DNA of 64,000 nucleotides from CBDHHC01 sp965263345 (GTDB lineage: Bacteria > Pseudomonadota > Alphaproteobacteria > Rhizobiales > CBDHHC01): positions 1-64,000 of the forward strand of contig CBDHHC010000021.1 in the NCBI GenBank assembly GCA_965263345.1. Direction: 5' to 3'. Made by a program: the position numbers and the translations under genes. The notes under the pieces are model-generated. The model searched no databases, had not been told where the DNA came from, and saw nothing but the letters and a program-made list of their open reading frames with translations. Positions 25,911 through 34,897 of this stretch are shown piece by piece (the first letter of the stretch is position 1; each line of letters begins with the position of its first letter).

Positions 25911-26043
25911 AACTAGGGAGCGACCAAAATTTGGAGGGGGCATTAGGATGTTAAATGTGGAGTGATCAATATAATCCCTAATGCGTAAGCACAAAGGCCA
26001 CTATAAAATCATTCATTTTTTATAGAATTGGATGCTCGTGAGA

Positions 26044-26817
26044 TTATAATATTGCATCTGTAACGATGATATCGACCTCAGAAGCTTTGCAAATGTCCTG
26101 TATCACAACCGATGGTGATTTATTCGTAACAAAAATATCAATTTCAGACATATGCCCTATTTGCACAGGTGCGTGTCTTTCAAATTTCATTGCATCTGCA
26201 ACAAGTATACGTTTGCGCGCCTGCGCTAGAATAGCTTGCGCAACTCGGACCTCACGAAAGTCAAAATCTAACAGGCTGCCTTCTGAATCGATTGCAGATA
26301 CGCCCACGATAGCGTAATCAACTTTAAACTGTTTAACAAAATCTACAGTGGCAGCTCCAACAATGCCACCATCGCTTTTGCGAACCATACCTCCAGCAAT
26401 AATAACTTCTATAGATGGAGTATCTGACAAGATTGCAGCCACATGAATATTGTTAGTTACGACCATTAACCCTTCGTGGTTCCTCAGGGAATATGCAACT
26501 TGCTCAGTCGTTGTACCAATATTCAAAATAAGTGAGGAATTACTTGGTATAAGAGAAGCGGTAGCAAGGCCAATATTGGCTTTCGCTGACGAGGCAATTT
26601 CTCGCCTTGAAATATATGATACATTCGAAGTTGTCGAGGGGTAAACCGCACCTCCATGCATTCTATGCAGGATCTTCATTTCACATAAATCGTTCAAATC
26701 TTTCCTAATAGTTTGAGGTGTCACCTTAAACCTTTCAGAAAGCCCATTCACATCTACCCGACCTTCAGTTCTTGCAATTTCAATTATATCTTGTTGTCGA
26801 GGAGGCAAAGCACGCAT
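26044..26817 (-). CDS. glpR: DeoR-family regulator, probable glycerol repressor GlpR
   Basis: About 257 residues. The N-terminal winged helix (RQQDIIEIARTEGRVDVNGL, KVTPQTIRKDLNDLCE, LHRMHGGAV) and the DeoRC sugar-phosphate domain (NIGTTTEQVAYSLRNHEGLM, RILVADAMKFERHAPVQIG) are as in GlpR. It lies at the end of the leftward glycerol operon and is expected to respond to glycerol 3-phosphate. ATG 26817 is preferred because GGGA lies 6 nt upstream; an ATG at 26829 is possible. Confidence 0.88.
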   Translation of the reverse strand: MRALPPRQQDIIEIARTEGRVDVNGLSERFKVTPQTIRKDLNDLCEMKILHRMHGGAVYPSTTSNVSYISRREIASSAKANIGLATASLIPSNSSLILNIGTTTEQVAYSLRNHEGLMVVTNNIHVAAILSDTPSIEVIIAGGMVRKSDGGIVGAATVDFVKQFKVDYAIVGVSAIDSEGSLLDFDFREVRVAQAILAQARKRILVADAMKFERHAPVQIGHMSEIDIFVTNKSPSVVIQDICKASEVDIIVTDAIL

Positions 26818-26882
26818 AGAGTATCCCATAAAAATGATATCAGATAAGTCATTCCTACAGTGAAGCTTTTAGTAATTCCTTA

Positions 26883-27164
26883 CTAAACCCATAGAAAAAC
26901 ACATAATGTGTAGATTAAGCAGATTCCAATTGCAATCCAAAGGGGTGGGCCAAAAAGTCCTAACCATGCGAGTTGTATAAAAGCACTTCCAATCAAGGAG
27001 ATGAATAATCGGTCTCCACGGGTTGTGGTTAATGTCAATATTCCTCGTCTGGGAGCTCCTCCAGGAGAACGTATCTCCCATATCGTCATAATAACAAGTA
27101 GTCCTGCGATAATCACAAAAAATAGACCAGTCTGCCAAGTCCATGCCATCCAACTTAGGTTCAT
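26883..27164 (-). CDS. glpU: DUF2160 membrane protein of the glycerol ABC operon (GlpU)
   Basis: A 93-residue protein with three hydrophobic segments (TGLFFVIIAGLLVIMTIW; FISLIGSAFIQLAWLGLFGP; LWIAIGICLIYTLCVFLW). DUF2160 proteins of this size accompany glpVSTPQ transporters in alphaproteobacteria and are called GlpU there; their exact role is not settled. It lies 21 bp after glpQ. Confidence 0.85.
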   Translation of the reverse strand: MNLSWMAWTWQTGLFFVIIAGLLVIMTIWEIRSPGGAPRRGILTLTTTRGDRLFISLIGSAFIQLAWLGLFGPPLWIAIGICLIYTLCVFLWV

Positions 27165-27185
27165 TTCTAAGCTTTCCTTTCAACT

Positions 27186-27989
27186 CTAAACCCGTCCTAA
27201 CGCAAACCCTTTTGCAATATAATTACGCACAAAATAAATCACGACAGCACCAGGTATAATTGTCAGAGTTCCTGCAGCCGCAAGCAGGCCAAGTTCATAA
27301 CCAGATGAGCTAGCAGTTCTCGTCATTGTCGCTGCAATTGGTTTGGCTGCAACTGATGTTAGAGTTTTTGCAAGAAGAAGTTCTACCCATGAAAACATAA
27401 AGCAGAAAAACGCTGCCACTCCAATTCCAGCAGCAATAGTAGGAATAAATATTTTAATGAAGAAACTCCAAAATCCATGACCATCAAGATAGGCTGTCTC
27501 ATCAAGCTCTTTGGGGACGCTCGACATAAAACCCTCCAGAATCCAAACAGCCAATGGAATATTAAATAAGCAATGTGCCAATGCCACGGCAAGATGCGTG
27601 TCAAACAAACCAACCGCTGAATATAGTTGCAAAAATGGCAGTGCAAATACCGCAGCTGGAGCCATGCGATTTGTTAATAACCAGAAAAAAAGATGTTTGT
27701 CCCCTATAAAGCGATAACGTGAAAATGCATAAGCTGCAGGCAATGCGACTGCTACAGAGAGTATGGTGTTCATTGAAACATAAATCAGTGAGTTTATATA
27801 TCCGTTATACCAGACCGGATCTGTAAAGATCTTAATATAATTTTCAAACGTGAACTGATTGGGCCAGAGTGTGAACGATCCAAGGATTTCATTTGTCGTT
27901 TTGAAGGACATACTGACTAACCAGTAAATAGGTAACAACAAAAAAATTATATAAATTGTAGGGATTAGCCAACTTAAGCGCTTGATCAT
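27186..27989 (-). CDS. glpQ: glycerol ABC transporter permease GlpQ
   Basis: About 267 residues with six predicted membrane helices and the permease EAA loop (ELDETAYLDGHGFWSFFIKI). Carbohydrate-type inner-membrane permease, partner of GlpP. The ATG at 27989 overlaps the glpP stop (ATGA) and follows GAGGGGAG, so it is preferred over an upstream start at 28028. Confidence 0.9.
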   Translation of the reverse strand: MIKRLSWLIPTIYIIFLLLPIYWLVSMSFKTTNEILGSFTLWPNQFTFENYIKIFTDPVWYNGYINSLIYVSMNTILSVAVALPAAYAFSRYRFIGDKHLFFWLLTNRMAPAAVFALPFLQLYSAVGLFDTHLAVALAHCLFNIPLAVWILEGFMSSVPKELDETAYLDGHGFWSFFIKIFIPTIAAGIGVAAFFCFMFSWVELLLAKTLTSVAAKPIAATMTRTASSSGYELGLLAAAGTLTIIPGAVVIYFVRNYIAKGFALGRV

Positions 27990-28852
27990 GATTGCTCCCC
28001 TCTGGTCATAACGGTATAGAAAACCCATGATAACAGAAGTATAATTAGAAAATAAATAATCGACATAGCTGCGGCTGGGCCAAGATCAAACTGCCCTAAT
28101 GCAACTTTTACCAGATCAATAGACAGTAACGTCGTGGAGTTTCCTGGTCCTCCTCCAGTGAGAACAGATGGTTCTGTATAAATGTTGAAACTGTCCATAA
28201 ATCTTAATAATATGGCAATCGTCAACACCCTCTTCATTTTTGGAAGTTGAATATACCGAAAGACAGCCCAGGATGAAGCGCCATCAATTTTAGCAGCCTG
28301 ATAATAGGCATCAGGAATAGCACTCAATCCTGCGTATGCCAGTAATACCACCAGAGACGTCCAGTGCCAGACATCCATTACAATGAGTGTGATCCAGGCT
28401 GATATTGGCTGTCGGGTATAATTATAGTCAATTCCCAAACTATTAATTGCTTTACCCAACATGCCTATTTCAGGGAGCGCGAAAATATTCCACATAGAAC
28501 CAACAACATTCCAGGGAATAAGCAGAGGTAATGCCATTAGCACCAGACACACGGAAACCCAGATGCCTTTTTTAGGCATTGCTAGCGCAATCATAATGCC
28601 GAGTGGGATTTCTATCGCCAGGATTGTGAAAGTAAAGAAAAGTTGTCGCCCTAATGCGGCATGAAATCGCTCAGAATGCAACACCTGCTCAAACCACTTC
28701 ACACCTTCAAAGAAGAAAATATTATCACCAAACGTTTCTTGCACTGAATAGTTGACAACCGTCATGAGTGGTATGATGGCATTAAAAGCGACCAGTACAA
28801 CGACTGGCAAAACGAACAACCAGCCTTTCTGATTTGTCTGCTTTATTATCAA
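27986..28852 (-). CDS. glpP: glycerol ABC transporter permease GlpP
   Basis: A 288-residue permease with six helices; the EAA loop is PDAYYQAAKIDGASSWAVFR. It starts with TTG at 28852 behind AGGAG. With GlpQ it forms the membrane channel of the glycerol importer. Confidence 0.9.
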   Translation of the reverse strand: MIIKQTNQKGWLFVLPVVVLVAFNAIIPLMTVVNYSVQETFGDNIFFFEGVKWFEQVLHSERFHAALGRQLFFTFTILAIEIPLGIMIALAMPKKGIWVSVCLVLMALPLLIPWNVVGSMWNIFALPEIGMLGKAINSLGIDYNYTRQPISAWITLIVMDVWHWTSLVVLLAYAGLSAIPDAYYQAAKIDGASSWAVFRYIQLPKMKRVLTIAILLRFMDSFNIYTEPSVLTGGGPGNSTTLLSIDLVKVALGQFDLGPAAAMSIIYFLIILLLSWVFYTVMTRGEQS

Positions 28853-28861
28853 CTTTATCTC

Positions 28862-29929
28862 CTATTCAACAATCCAACCATCTGCATAAATCCAGGTTTG
28901 GTTATTATCAAAGCTTATAAAAGCACTTTCTGAAGGAATATCATCTCTTTCATCTACAAGTAGACGGATTAAACAATCCTCATATAATACTTCAACAATA
29001 CTATATCGTCCTGCATCACTTATCTTGCTGATTTTAACAGGTATTCCTTCATTCGAGAATTTCACAAATTCAGGTCGCACACCTATCTCCAGCTTATTTT
29101 CTGACAAAACGCCATCTATTTTATTTTTAACTTGCACCTTTTGGCCTTTAAAAATGACTTCTGAATTGTGAATTGAACAAGGCAAGGTATTCATACCTGG
29201 TGATCCGATAAAATGTCCTACAAATGTATGATTAGGGCGTTCAAAAAGTTCAACAGGTGTTCCGATCTGAACAACACGTCCATCATGCATGACAACGACT
29301 CTATCGGCAAAGGTTAGAGCCTCGGTCTGGTCGTGCGTGACATATATCATCGTGGTATTTGTTTTGGTATGTAGCTCTTTTAATTGTGAACGCAGTTGCC
29401 ATTTTAAGTGTGGATCAATGACTGTAAGTGGCTCATCAAACATAATCACATTAACATCATTCCTCACCAAACCGCGTCCTAGGGAAATTTTCTGTTTACC
29501 ATCTGCTGTCAACCTATCTGCACGTTGAAAGAGCATTTCAGAAAGATCAGTCATTTCTGCTATTATTTCGACACGCTGTCTGATCTGGTTCTCGGGCACT
29601 CCACGATTTCTTAGAGGAAAAGCAAGATTGTCAAAAACTGTCATCGTGTCATATACTACTGGGAATTGGAAAACCTGAGCAATATTACGCTTATCTGGAG
29701 GGGCGGTGGTTACATCCAGATCATTAAACAGCACTTTTCCTTCACTTGGTTTTAACAAACCTGAAATAATATTGAGCAAAGTTGTTTTACCACATCCTGA
29801 TGGACCAAGTAGAGCATAAGCACCACCATCATCCCAATCTATATTTAACTCTTTCAGAGCATAATCTTCTTCTGCAGACGGATTTGGAATGTAACTGTGG
29901 CGAATATTTTGCAATTTTATTCTAGCCAT
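28862..29929 (-). CDS. glpT: glycerol ABC transporter ATPase GlpT
   Basis: A 355-residue nucleotide-binding protein. Walker A GPSGCGKTTLLNII and Walker B VNVIMFDEPLTVID are normal, but the signature motif is LTADGKQKISLGRGL, not LSGGQ, a deviation I associate with this glycerol transporter family. The C-terminal part (about 240-355) is the regulatory OB-type domain. The ATG overlaps the glpS stop. Confidence 0.9.
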   Translation of the reverse strand: MARIKLQNIRHSYIPNPSAEEDYALKELNIDWDDGGAYALLGPSGCGKTTLLNIISGLLKPSEGKVLFNDLDVTTAPPDKRNIAQVFQFPVVYDTMTVFDNLAFPLRNRGVPENQIRQRVEIIAEMTDLSEMLFQRADRLTADGKQKISLGRGLVRNDVNVIMFDEPLTVIDPHLKWQLRSQLKELHTKTNTTMIYVTHDQTEALTFADRVVVMHDGRVVQIGTPVELFERPNHTFVGHFIGSPGMNTLPCSIHNSEVIFKGQKVQVKNKIDGVLSENKLEIGVRPEFVKFSNEGIPVKISKISDAGRYSIVEVLYEDCLIRLLVDERDDIPSESAFISFDNNQTWIYADGWIVE

Positions 29930-31008
29930 CAGTTACTCCTAAGTCTTGATACTTGATGACCGTCTATATTGAAAAGAAAATAACGGTCAGGACTTACATA
30001 GAAAGTTGTCTTCTCTCCTACTTCTACAGAATGAACTCCATGGGACTGGGAAATCCATACGTGATCATCATGCTCAAAATGAATAACGCTTTCGGAGCCA
30101 CTCAATTCTGTAATCAGAACTCGTCCAGTAATTTGAATATCTTTATCACTTTTTTTGAATGGACTAATCCAATGTGGTCGAATGCCTATGTTATAGGGTG
30201 CATCAGGCAATTGCATATCTTCATCCTGTAAGCGCCATTCTGCATTATTTCCAAACAAAAGATGATTGCCATTTTTTTTCACCTGTATTGTATTAATTGG
30301 AGGCTCAGAGTAAATTTTTGCTGTAAGAATATCGATTGGAGAGCGGTAAATTTTACTGCTTGGTCCATATGCCGTTACTCTGCCTTCATGTAAAGTTGCG
30401 GTATGCCCACCAAGTAAAAGTGCTTCTCCAGGTTCGCTAGTTGCATAAACAACAGTGCAATTTCTTTCGGAAAAAAGTTTGGGGAGTTCATCACGCAATT
30501 CTTCACGTAGTTTATAATCAAGATTGGCGAGAGGTTCATCTAACAGGACAAGACCAGCATCTTTGACTAGTGCTCTGGCCAGAGCGGTTCGTTGTTGTTG
30601 TCCTCCAGAAAGTTCTGTCGGTTTACGTTGAAGCATAGGTGTTAACTTCATAAGATCTGCTATTTTTATGACGCGTTCTTCAATTTCTGACTTAGAAATA
30701 CGTGCCACTCGCAACGGTGAGGCTATATTATCAAAAACACTCCAATTTGGATAATTGATAAACTGCTGGTAGACCATTGCCACATTGCGTTTTTGAACAG
30801 AAAAGCGGGTAACATTTTCACCATCATGCCATATTTCCCCGCTCGTTGGTTTTACAAGCCCAGCCATAAGATGCATGAGGGTTGTCTTGCCAGAGAGTGT
30901 CGTTCCAAGGAGCACATTGAACTCATTTTCAACAAAACTCAGATCCGTTGGATATATGTGAGTTTCTAGCCCAACAACGAGGCTTATATTTTTTAGTTCT
31001 AGACCCAC
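29929..31008 (-). CDS. glpS: glycerol ABC transporter ATPase GlpS
   Basis: A 359-residue nucleotide-binding protein with a variant Walker A (GTTLSGKTTLMHLM), normal signature LSGGQQQRTALARAL and Walker B LVLLDEPLANLD. The His switch after TVVYAT is replaced (SEPGEALL instead of the usual HDQ.EA), so the two ATPases appear complementary: GlpS keeps the signature, GlpT keeps the switch His (YVTHDQTEALT). GTG start at 31008. Confidence 0.9.
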   Translation of the reverse strand: MGLELKNISLVVGLETHIYPTDLSFVENEFNVLLGTTLSGKTTLMHLMAGLVKPTSGEIWHDGENVTRFSVQKRNVAMVYQQFINYPNWSVFDNIASPLRVARISKSEIEERVIKIADLMKLTPMLQRKPTELSGGQQQRTALARALVKDAGLVLLDEPLANLDYKLREELRDELPKLFSERNCTVVYATSEPGEALLLGGHTATLHEGRVTAYGPSSKIYRSPIDILTAKIYSEPPINTIQVKKNGNHLLFGNNAEWRLQDEDMQLPDAPYNIGIRPHWISPFKKSDKDIQITGRVLITELSGSESVIHFEHDDHVWISQSHGVHSVEVGEKTTFYVSPDRYFLFNIDGHQVSRLRSN

Positions 31009-31122
31009 TCTATAATTCCCGGGTGAATTGTTGCTTGAAACTAAATTAAAATTTTATAACAAGCTGTAGGAGAAACTTTCCCTACAGCTTGAATATATTG
31101 CACTAAAAAGTGTTGGACTAAG

Positions 31123-32859
31123 CTAACCTTTTTTCCATCTTTTTATGAGTTCTTCATATGAGATAGTTTGACCTTTTGGTTTTTCATTGGAGAGTTTTGC
31201 TTTTGCGCCACCTTTTCCAAGCCAGTCAGCCGCTGATTTCTCAGGATTAAGTCGTGGACCGCATCCTCCATAAATCTTTGCTTTCTCATCCGCAGCTTGC
31301 ATTCTAGACATCACTTGATCCATTTCGTTTGCCAGTCTGTCCATGGCTTGCTGTGGTGTAAAGGTTCCGGAGTTTACATCACCAATATTTTGCCACCATA
31401 GCTGAGCAAGTTTTGGATAATCAGGAACATTGACGCCTGTTGGTGTCCAGTTGACACGGTCTGGAGACCGATAAAATTCAACAAGACCTCCCAGTTTGCT
31501 TGCTCTTTCAGTAAAGCTCTTATGACGCACAGAACTGTCACGTATAAAAGTCAGACCAACATGGCTTTTCTTAACATCTACAGTTTTAGAGACGACAAAC
31601 TGAGCGTAAAGCCATGCTGCTTTGCGTCGTTTTAAAGGTGTTGATTTAAAGAGAGTCCAAGATCCTGCATCCTGATAACCAAGCTTTTGCCCTTCTTCCC
31701 AGTATGGTCCTTTAGGAGACGGAGCCATACGCCATAATGGCTTGCCCGATGTATCAACAGTATTGTTACCTTTGTCTTTTGGTGCGACCATAGAGGCTGT
31801 AAAAGCTGTATACCAGAAAATCTGTTGAGCGACATTACCCTGCGCAAGTGCCGGTAGCGATTGATAGAAGTCGTAGTCAGCAGCCCCAGGAGGAGCATAT
31901 TTACGTAACCACTCATCCCATTTGCGTATAGCATATACTGCAGCAGGGCCGTTGGTTCCGCCACCACGTTTTACAGAAGCGCCAAGTGGGTTACATTTCC
32001 CTGCTTCCATTCGGATACCCCATTCATCAATAGGACGTCCATTAGGAAGGCCTTTTGATCCGGCACCAGCCATTGACAGCCATGCATCAGTCATGCGCCA
32101 GCCAAGGTCTGGGGCACGTTTACCATAGTCCATATGCCCATAAATACGAACACCATCAATTTCTTTGACATGCACAGAGAAAAACTCTGCTATATCCTCA
32201 TAAGCAGACCAGTTTAAAGGGACACCAAGTTCATAACCATATTTCTCCTTAAACTTCTTTTTGATATCTTCTCGGTCAAACCAATCTTTGCGGAACCAGT
32301 AAAGGTTAGCAAACTGTTGGTCTGGTAGCTGATAAAGTTTTCCGTCAGGACCAGTTGTAAATGACTTACCAATAAAATCTTCAATATCTAAGGATGGTAA
32401 CGTGACATCTTTACCATCACCAGCCATCCAATCCGTTAAGTTTACAGCAAGTTGTAATCTTGAATGCGTACCAATCAGGTCTGAGTCATTGATATATGCA
32501 TCGTATAAATTTCGCTTAGTCTGCATCTGTGTCTGTACAGCTTGAACAACTTCTCCTTCTCCAAGGAGTTGATGATTAACTTTTATTCCAGTGATTGCCT
32601 CAAAGGCCTTCGTAAGAGTTTTTGACTCGTATTCATGTGTTGGTATTGTTTCAGAAAGAACATTGATTTCCATACCTTTGAATGGTTCAGCAGCTTTAAT
32701 AAACCATTTCATTTCTTCCAGCTGCTTTTCTTTACTAAGAGTGGATGGCTGGAACTCTTTTTCGATCCAATTCTTCGCTGCATTTATATCGGCGAAAACA
32801 CTCGTTGAAAAGAGCAAAGCCATACACATACAGCCGATTAGCAGTATTGTGTTCCTCAT
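31123..32859 (-). CDS. glpV: glycerol ABC transporter substrate-binding protein GlpV
   Basis: A 578-residue periplasmic binding protein of the large GlpV type, with signal peptide (LIGCMCMALLFSTSVFADIN). Motifs include GMEINVLSETIPTHEYESKT, DQQFANLYWFRKDWFDRED, WRMTDAWLSMAGAGSKGLPN and FWYTAFTASMVAPKDKGNN. Strong GAGGAA ribosome site before the ATG. First gene of the leftward operon glpV-S-T-P-Q-U-R. A 114-bp gap separates it from glpS. Confidence 0.93.
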   Translation of the reverse strand: MRNTILLIGCMCMALLFSTSVFADINAAKNWIEKEFQPSTLSKEKQLEEMKWFIKAAEPFKGMEINVLSETIPTHEYESKTLTKAFEAITGIKVNHQLLGEGEVVQAVQTQMQTKRNLYDAYINDSDLIGTHSRLQLAVNLTDWMAGDGKDVTLPSLDIEDFIGKSFTTGPDGKLYQLPDQQFANLYWFRKDWFDREDIKKKFKEKYGYELGVPLNWSAYEDIAEFFSVHVKEIDGVRIYGHMDYGKRAPDLGWRMTDAWLSMAGAGSKGLPNGRPIDEWGIRMEAGKCNPLGASVKRGGGTNGPAAVYAIRKWDEWLRKYAPPGAADYDFYQSLPALAQGNVAQQIFWYTAFTASMVAPKDKGNNTVDTSGKPLWRMAPSPKGPYWEEGQKLGYQDAGSWTLFKSTPLKRRKAAWLYAQFVVSKTVDVKKSHVGLTFIRDSSVRHKSFTERASKLGGLVEFYRSPDRVNWTPTGVNVPDYPKLAQLWWQNIGDVNSGTFTPQQAMDRLANEMDQVMSRMQAADEKAKIYGGCGPRLNPEKSAADWLGKGGAKAKLSNEKPKGQTISYEELIKRWKKG

Positions 32860-33317
32860 AATTCTATTCCTCCCTACAAAATAATAGAACGAAAAACACG
32901 CTTAAAACGAAAGAAAAAGAATGTCAATTGAAACTAAAATACTAGATACATGAATTCGCGGGTATTATTTTTCATAATAAAAAATATATTCAGTCGGAAT
33001 AATTGATTTTAGTAGTATATGTAAATTAACAGAGTGCATATTAATTATATTTATCAATATGATAATTTGATTTAGATCTGTTTTTATTTGTTTTTACATA
33101 AAGATATTAAAGCTACGAAAATATAGACCTATGTCTATACTACTCATTTTTTACACCTAATGACCCTAAATTGACAACCTCACAAAGGACAACAAGTTAA
33201 AAATAAGAGTTGAACAACAAAAAAACTAATTGCATAAAAGAAAATAAAAACTTTCGAAATGTTTCGAAAAATTTCATATTGCAATCTAATAAAGCAAAAC
33301 TGGAGTGTATAAATCAA
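32860..33317. promoter_or_regulatory. divergent glpV / glpD control region
   Basis: 458 bp, very AT-rich, between the two glycerol operons. Promoters for both directions and GlpR operators should lie here. I could not pick a convincing operator by eye. A short upstream reading extension of glpD (from 33210) is low-complexity and not convincing as protein. Confidence 0.4.
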
Positions 33318-34811
33318 ATGTTTGACATTGCAGTCATAGGTGGAGGAATAAACGGAACTGGAATTGCTAGAGATGCTGCAGGTCGAGGTTACTCCGTTTA
33401 TTTAGCGGAAAAAGATGATCTCGCGAGCGGCACGTCCTCTTGGTCTACCAAACTGATTCATGGTGGTCTAAGATACCTGGAGCATTACGAATTCCGGTTA
33501 GTCCGTGAGGCCTTGAAAGAACGAGAAGTCTTATGGTCTATTGCTCCTCATGTAATTTGGCCACTACGTTTTATTCTTCCTGTGAATAATACTATTAGAC
33601 CTGCGTGGATGATCCGACTTGGACTATTCTTATATGATCATATCGGTGGTCGCAAACTTTTACCAGGAACGAAAGTTCTTGATTTAAGAAATGATCCAGC
33701 AGGTATTCCCCTTAAACCAGGGTTTAAAAAAGCTTATGAATATTCTGACTGTTGGGTAGATGATGCGAGGTTGGTGATTTTAAATGCAAGAGATGCTGCG
33801 GATAGAGGTGCTGACATACAAACACGTACAGAAATCACTCAGGCAAAACGAGAGGGTAAACATTGGAATATTACAACACGTAACCATCTAACAGGAGAAA
33901 AGAATAATATAAAAGCACGATTTTTAATCAATGCCTCAGGCCCTTGGGTTGATATCGTTATCAATAATGTATTGCAGTCCAGTAATGAGCATAATATCCG
34001 GTTGGTTCAGGGTAGTCATATCGTTGTGCCGAAACTGTTTGATCATAATCGTTGCTATTTTTTCCAAAATCCAGACGGCCGAATCTTTTTTGCTATACCA
34101 TACGAACAGAATTTCACACTCATTGGTACAACTGATCACGACTATAATGACCAACCAGAAAATGTAAGAATCTCAGATCAAGAAACAACCTATCTGTGTG
34201 AGTCTGCCAGTAGATATTTTAATAAGACCATTACCAGGGACGAGGTCGTTTGGGCTTTTTCAGGAGTTAGACCTCTATACAACGATGGTGCCAGCAAGGC
34301 ACAGGAGGCAACAAGAGATTATATTCTCAAGCTCCAAAGAAATGATAATAATGCACCTTTACTAAATATTTTTGGGGGAAAGCTGACAACATATAGGAAA
34401 CTGGCAGAATCCGCGTTAGAGTCTATTGAGGATTATCTTGGGCCTCGTGGAGCTGCATGGACAGATTCCGTAGCCTTACCTGGTGGAAATTTTTCATGTG
34501 ATGGTTTTGATAAACAGGTCGAGTTTCTAATAAGTAGCTTCAATTTCATAGATAAAGAACTGGCTGAAAGATATATCCGTTGTTATGGAACAAAGGCCTG
34601 GGATATCTTAGAAAATGCTAGCGTAATTGGAGACTTAGGTCTTTCTTTTGGTAATGGCCTAACAGAGCGTGAATTAAATTATCTCAGATCTCAAGAATGG
34701 GCAATTACCGCTGAAGACATCTTGTGGCGACGGACCAAATTAGGTTTATGTTTCACGAAAGAGGACATTGAAAATCTAGAGCAATGGTTAAGGGCAAACC
34801 CAGCCAATTAA
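33318..34811 (+). CDS. glpD: glycerol-3-phosphate dehydrogenase GlpD
   Basis: A 497-residue FAD enzyme oxidising glycerol 3-phosphate to dihydroxyacetone phosphate at the membrane, electrons passing to quinone. The Rossmann motif FDIAVIGGGINGTGIARDAA is at the start, then GTSSWSTKLIHGGLRYLEHY and the cap domain near the C-terminus (WRRTKLGL). ATG 33318 gives the normal family length; an ATG-less extension upstream would add 36 poorly conserved residues. Confidence 0.95.
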   Translation: MFDIAVIGGGINGTGIARDAAGRGYSVYLAEKDDLASGTSSWSTKLIHGGLRYLEHYEFRLVREALKEREVLWSIAPHVIWPLRFILPVNNTIRPAWMIRLGLFLYDHIGGRKLLPGTKVLDLRNDPAGIPLKPGFKKAYEYSDCWVDDARLVILNARDAADRGADIQTRTEITQAKREGKHWNITTRNHLTGEKNNIKARFLINASGPWVDIVINNVLQSSNEHNIRLVQGSHIVVPKLFDHNRCYFFQNPDGRIFFAIPYEQNFTLIGTTDHDYNDQPENVRISDQETTYLCESASRYFNKTITRDEVVWAFSGVRPLYNDGASKAQEATRDYILKLQRNDNNAPLLNIFGGKLTTYRKLAESALESIEDYLGPRGAAWTDSVALPGGNFSCDGFDKQVEFLISSFNFIDKELAERYIRCYGTKAWDILENASVIGDLGLSFGNGLTERELNYLRSQEWAITAEDILWRRTKLGLCFTKEDIENLEQWLRANPAN

Positions 34812-34897
34812 GAATTCTGCTACACTTGACTAATTGTGTATTCCATAAAAGCAAGTATATTTCATAGTTTAATATTCGAATATAATTGAGAGATATT

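Noticed and set aside
33210..33317. N-terminal extension of GlpD
   Set aside because: Low-complexity Lys/Asn text without ribosome site; the FAD motif begins at the ATG at 33318 as in the family.
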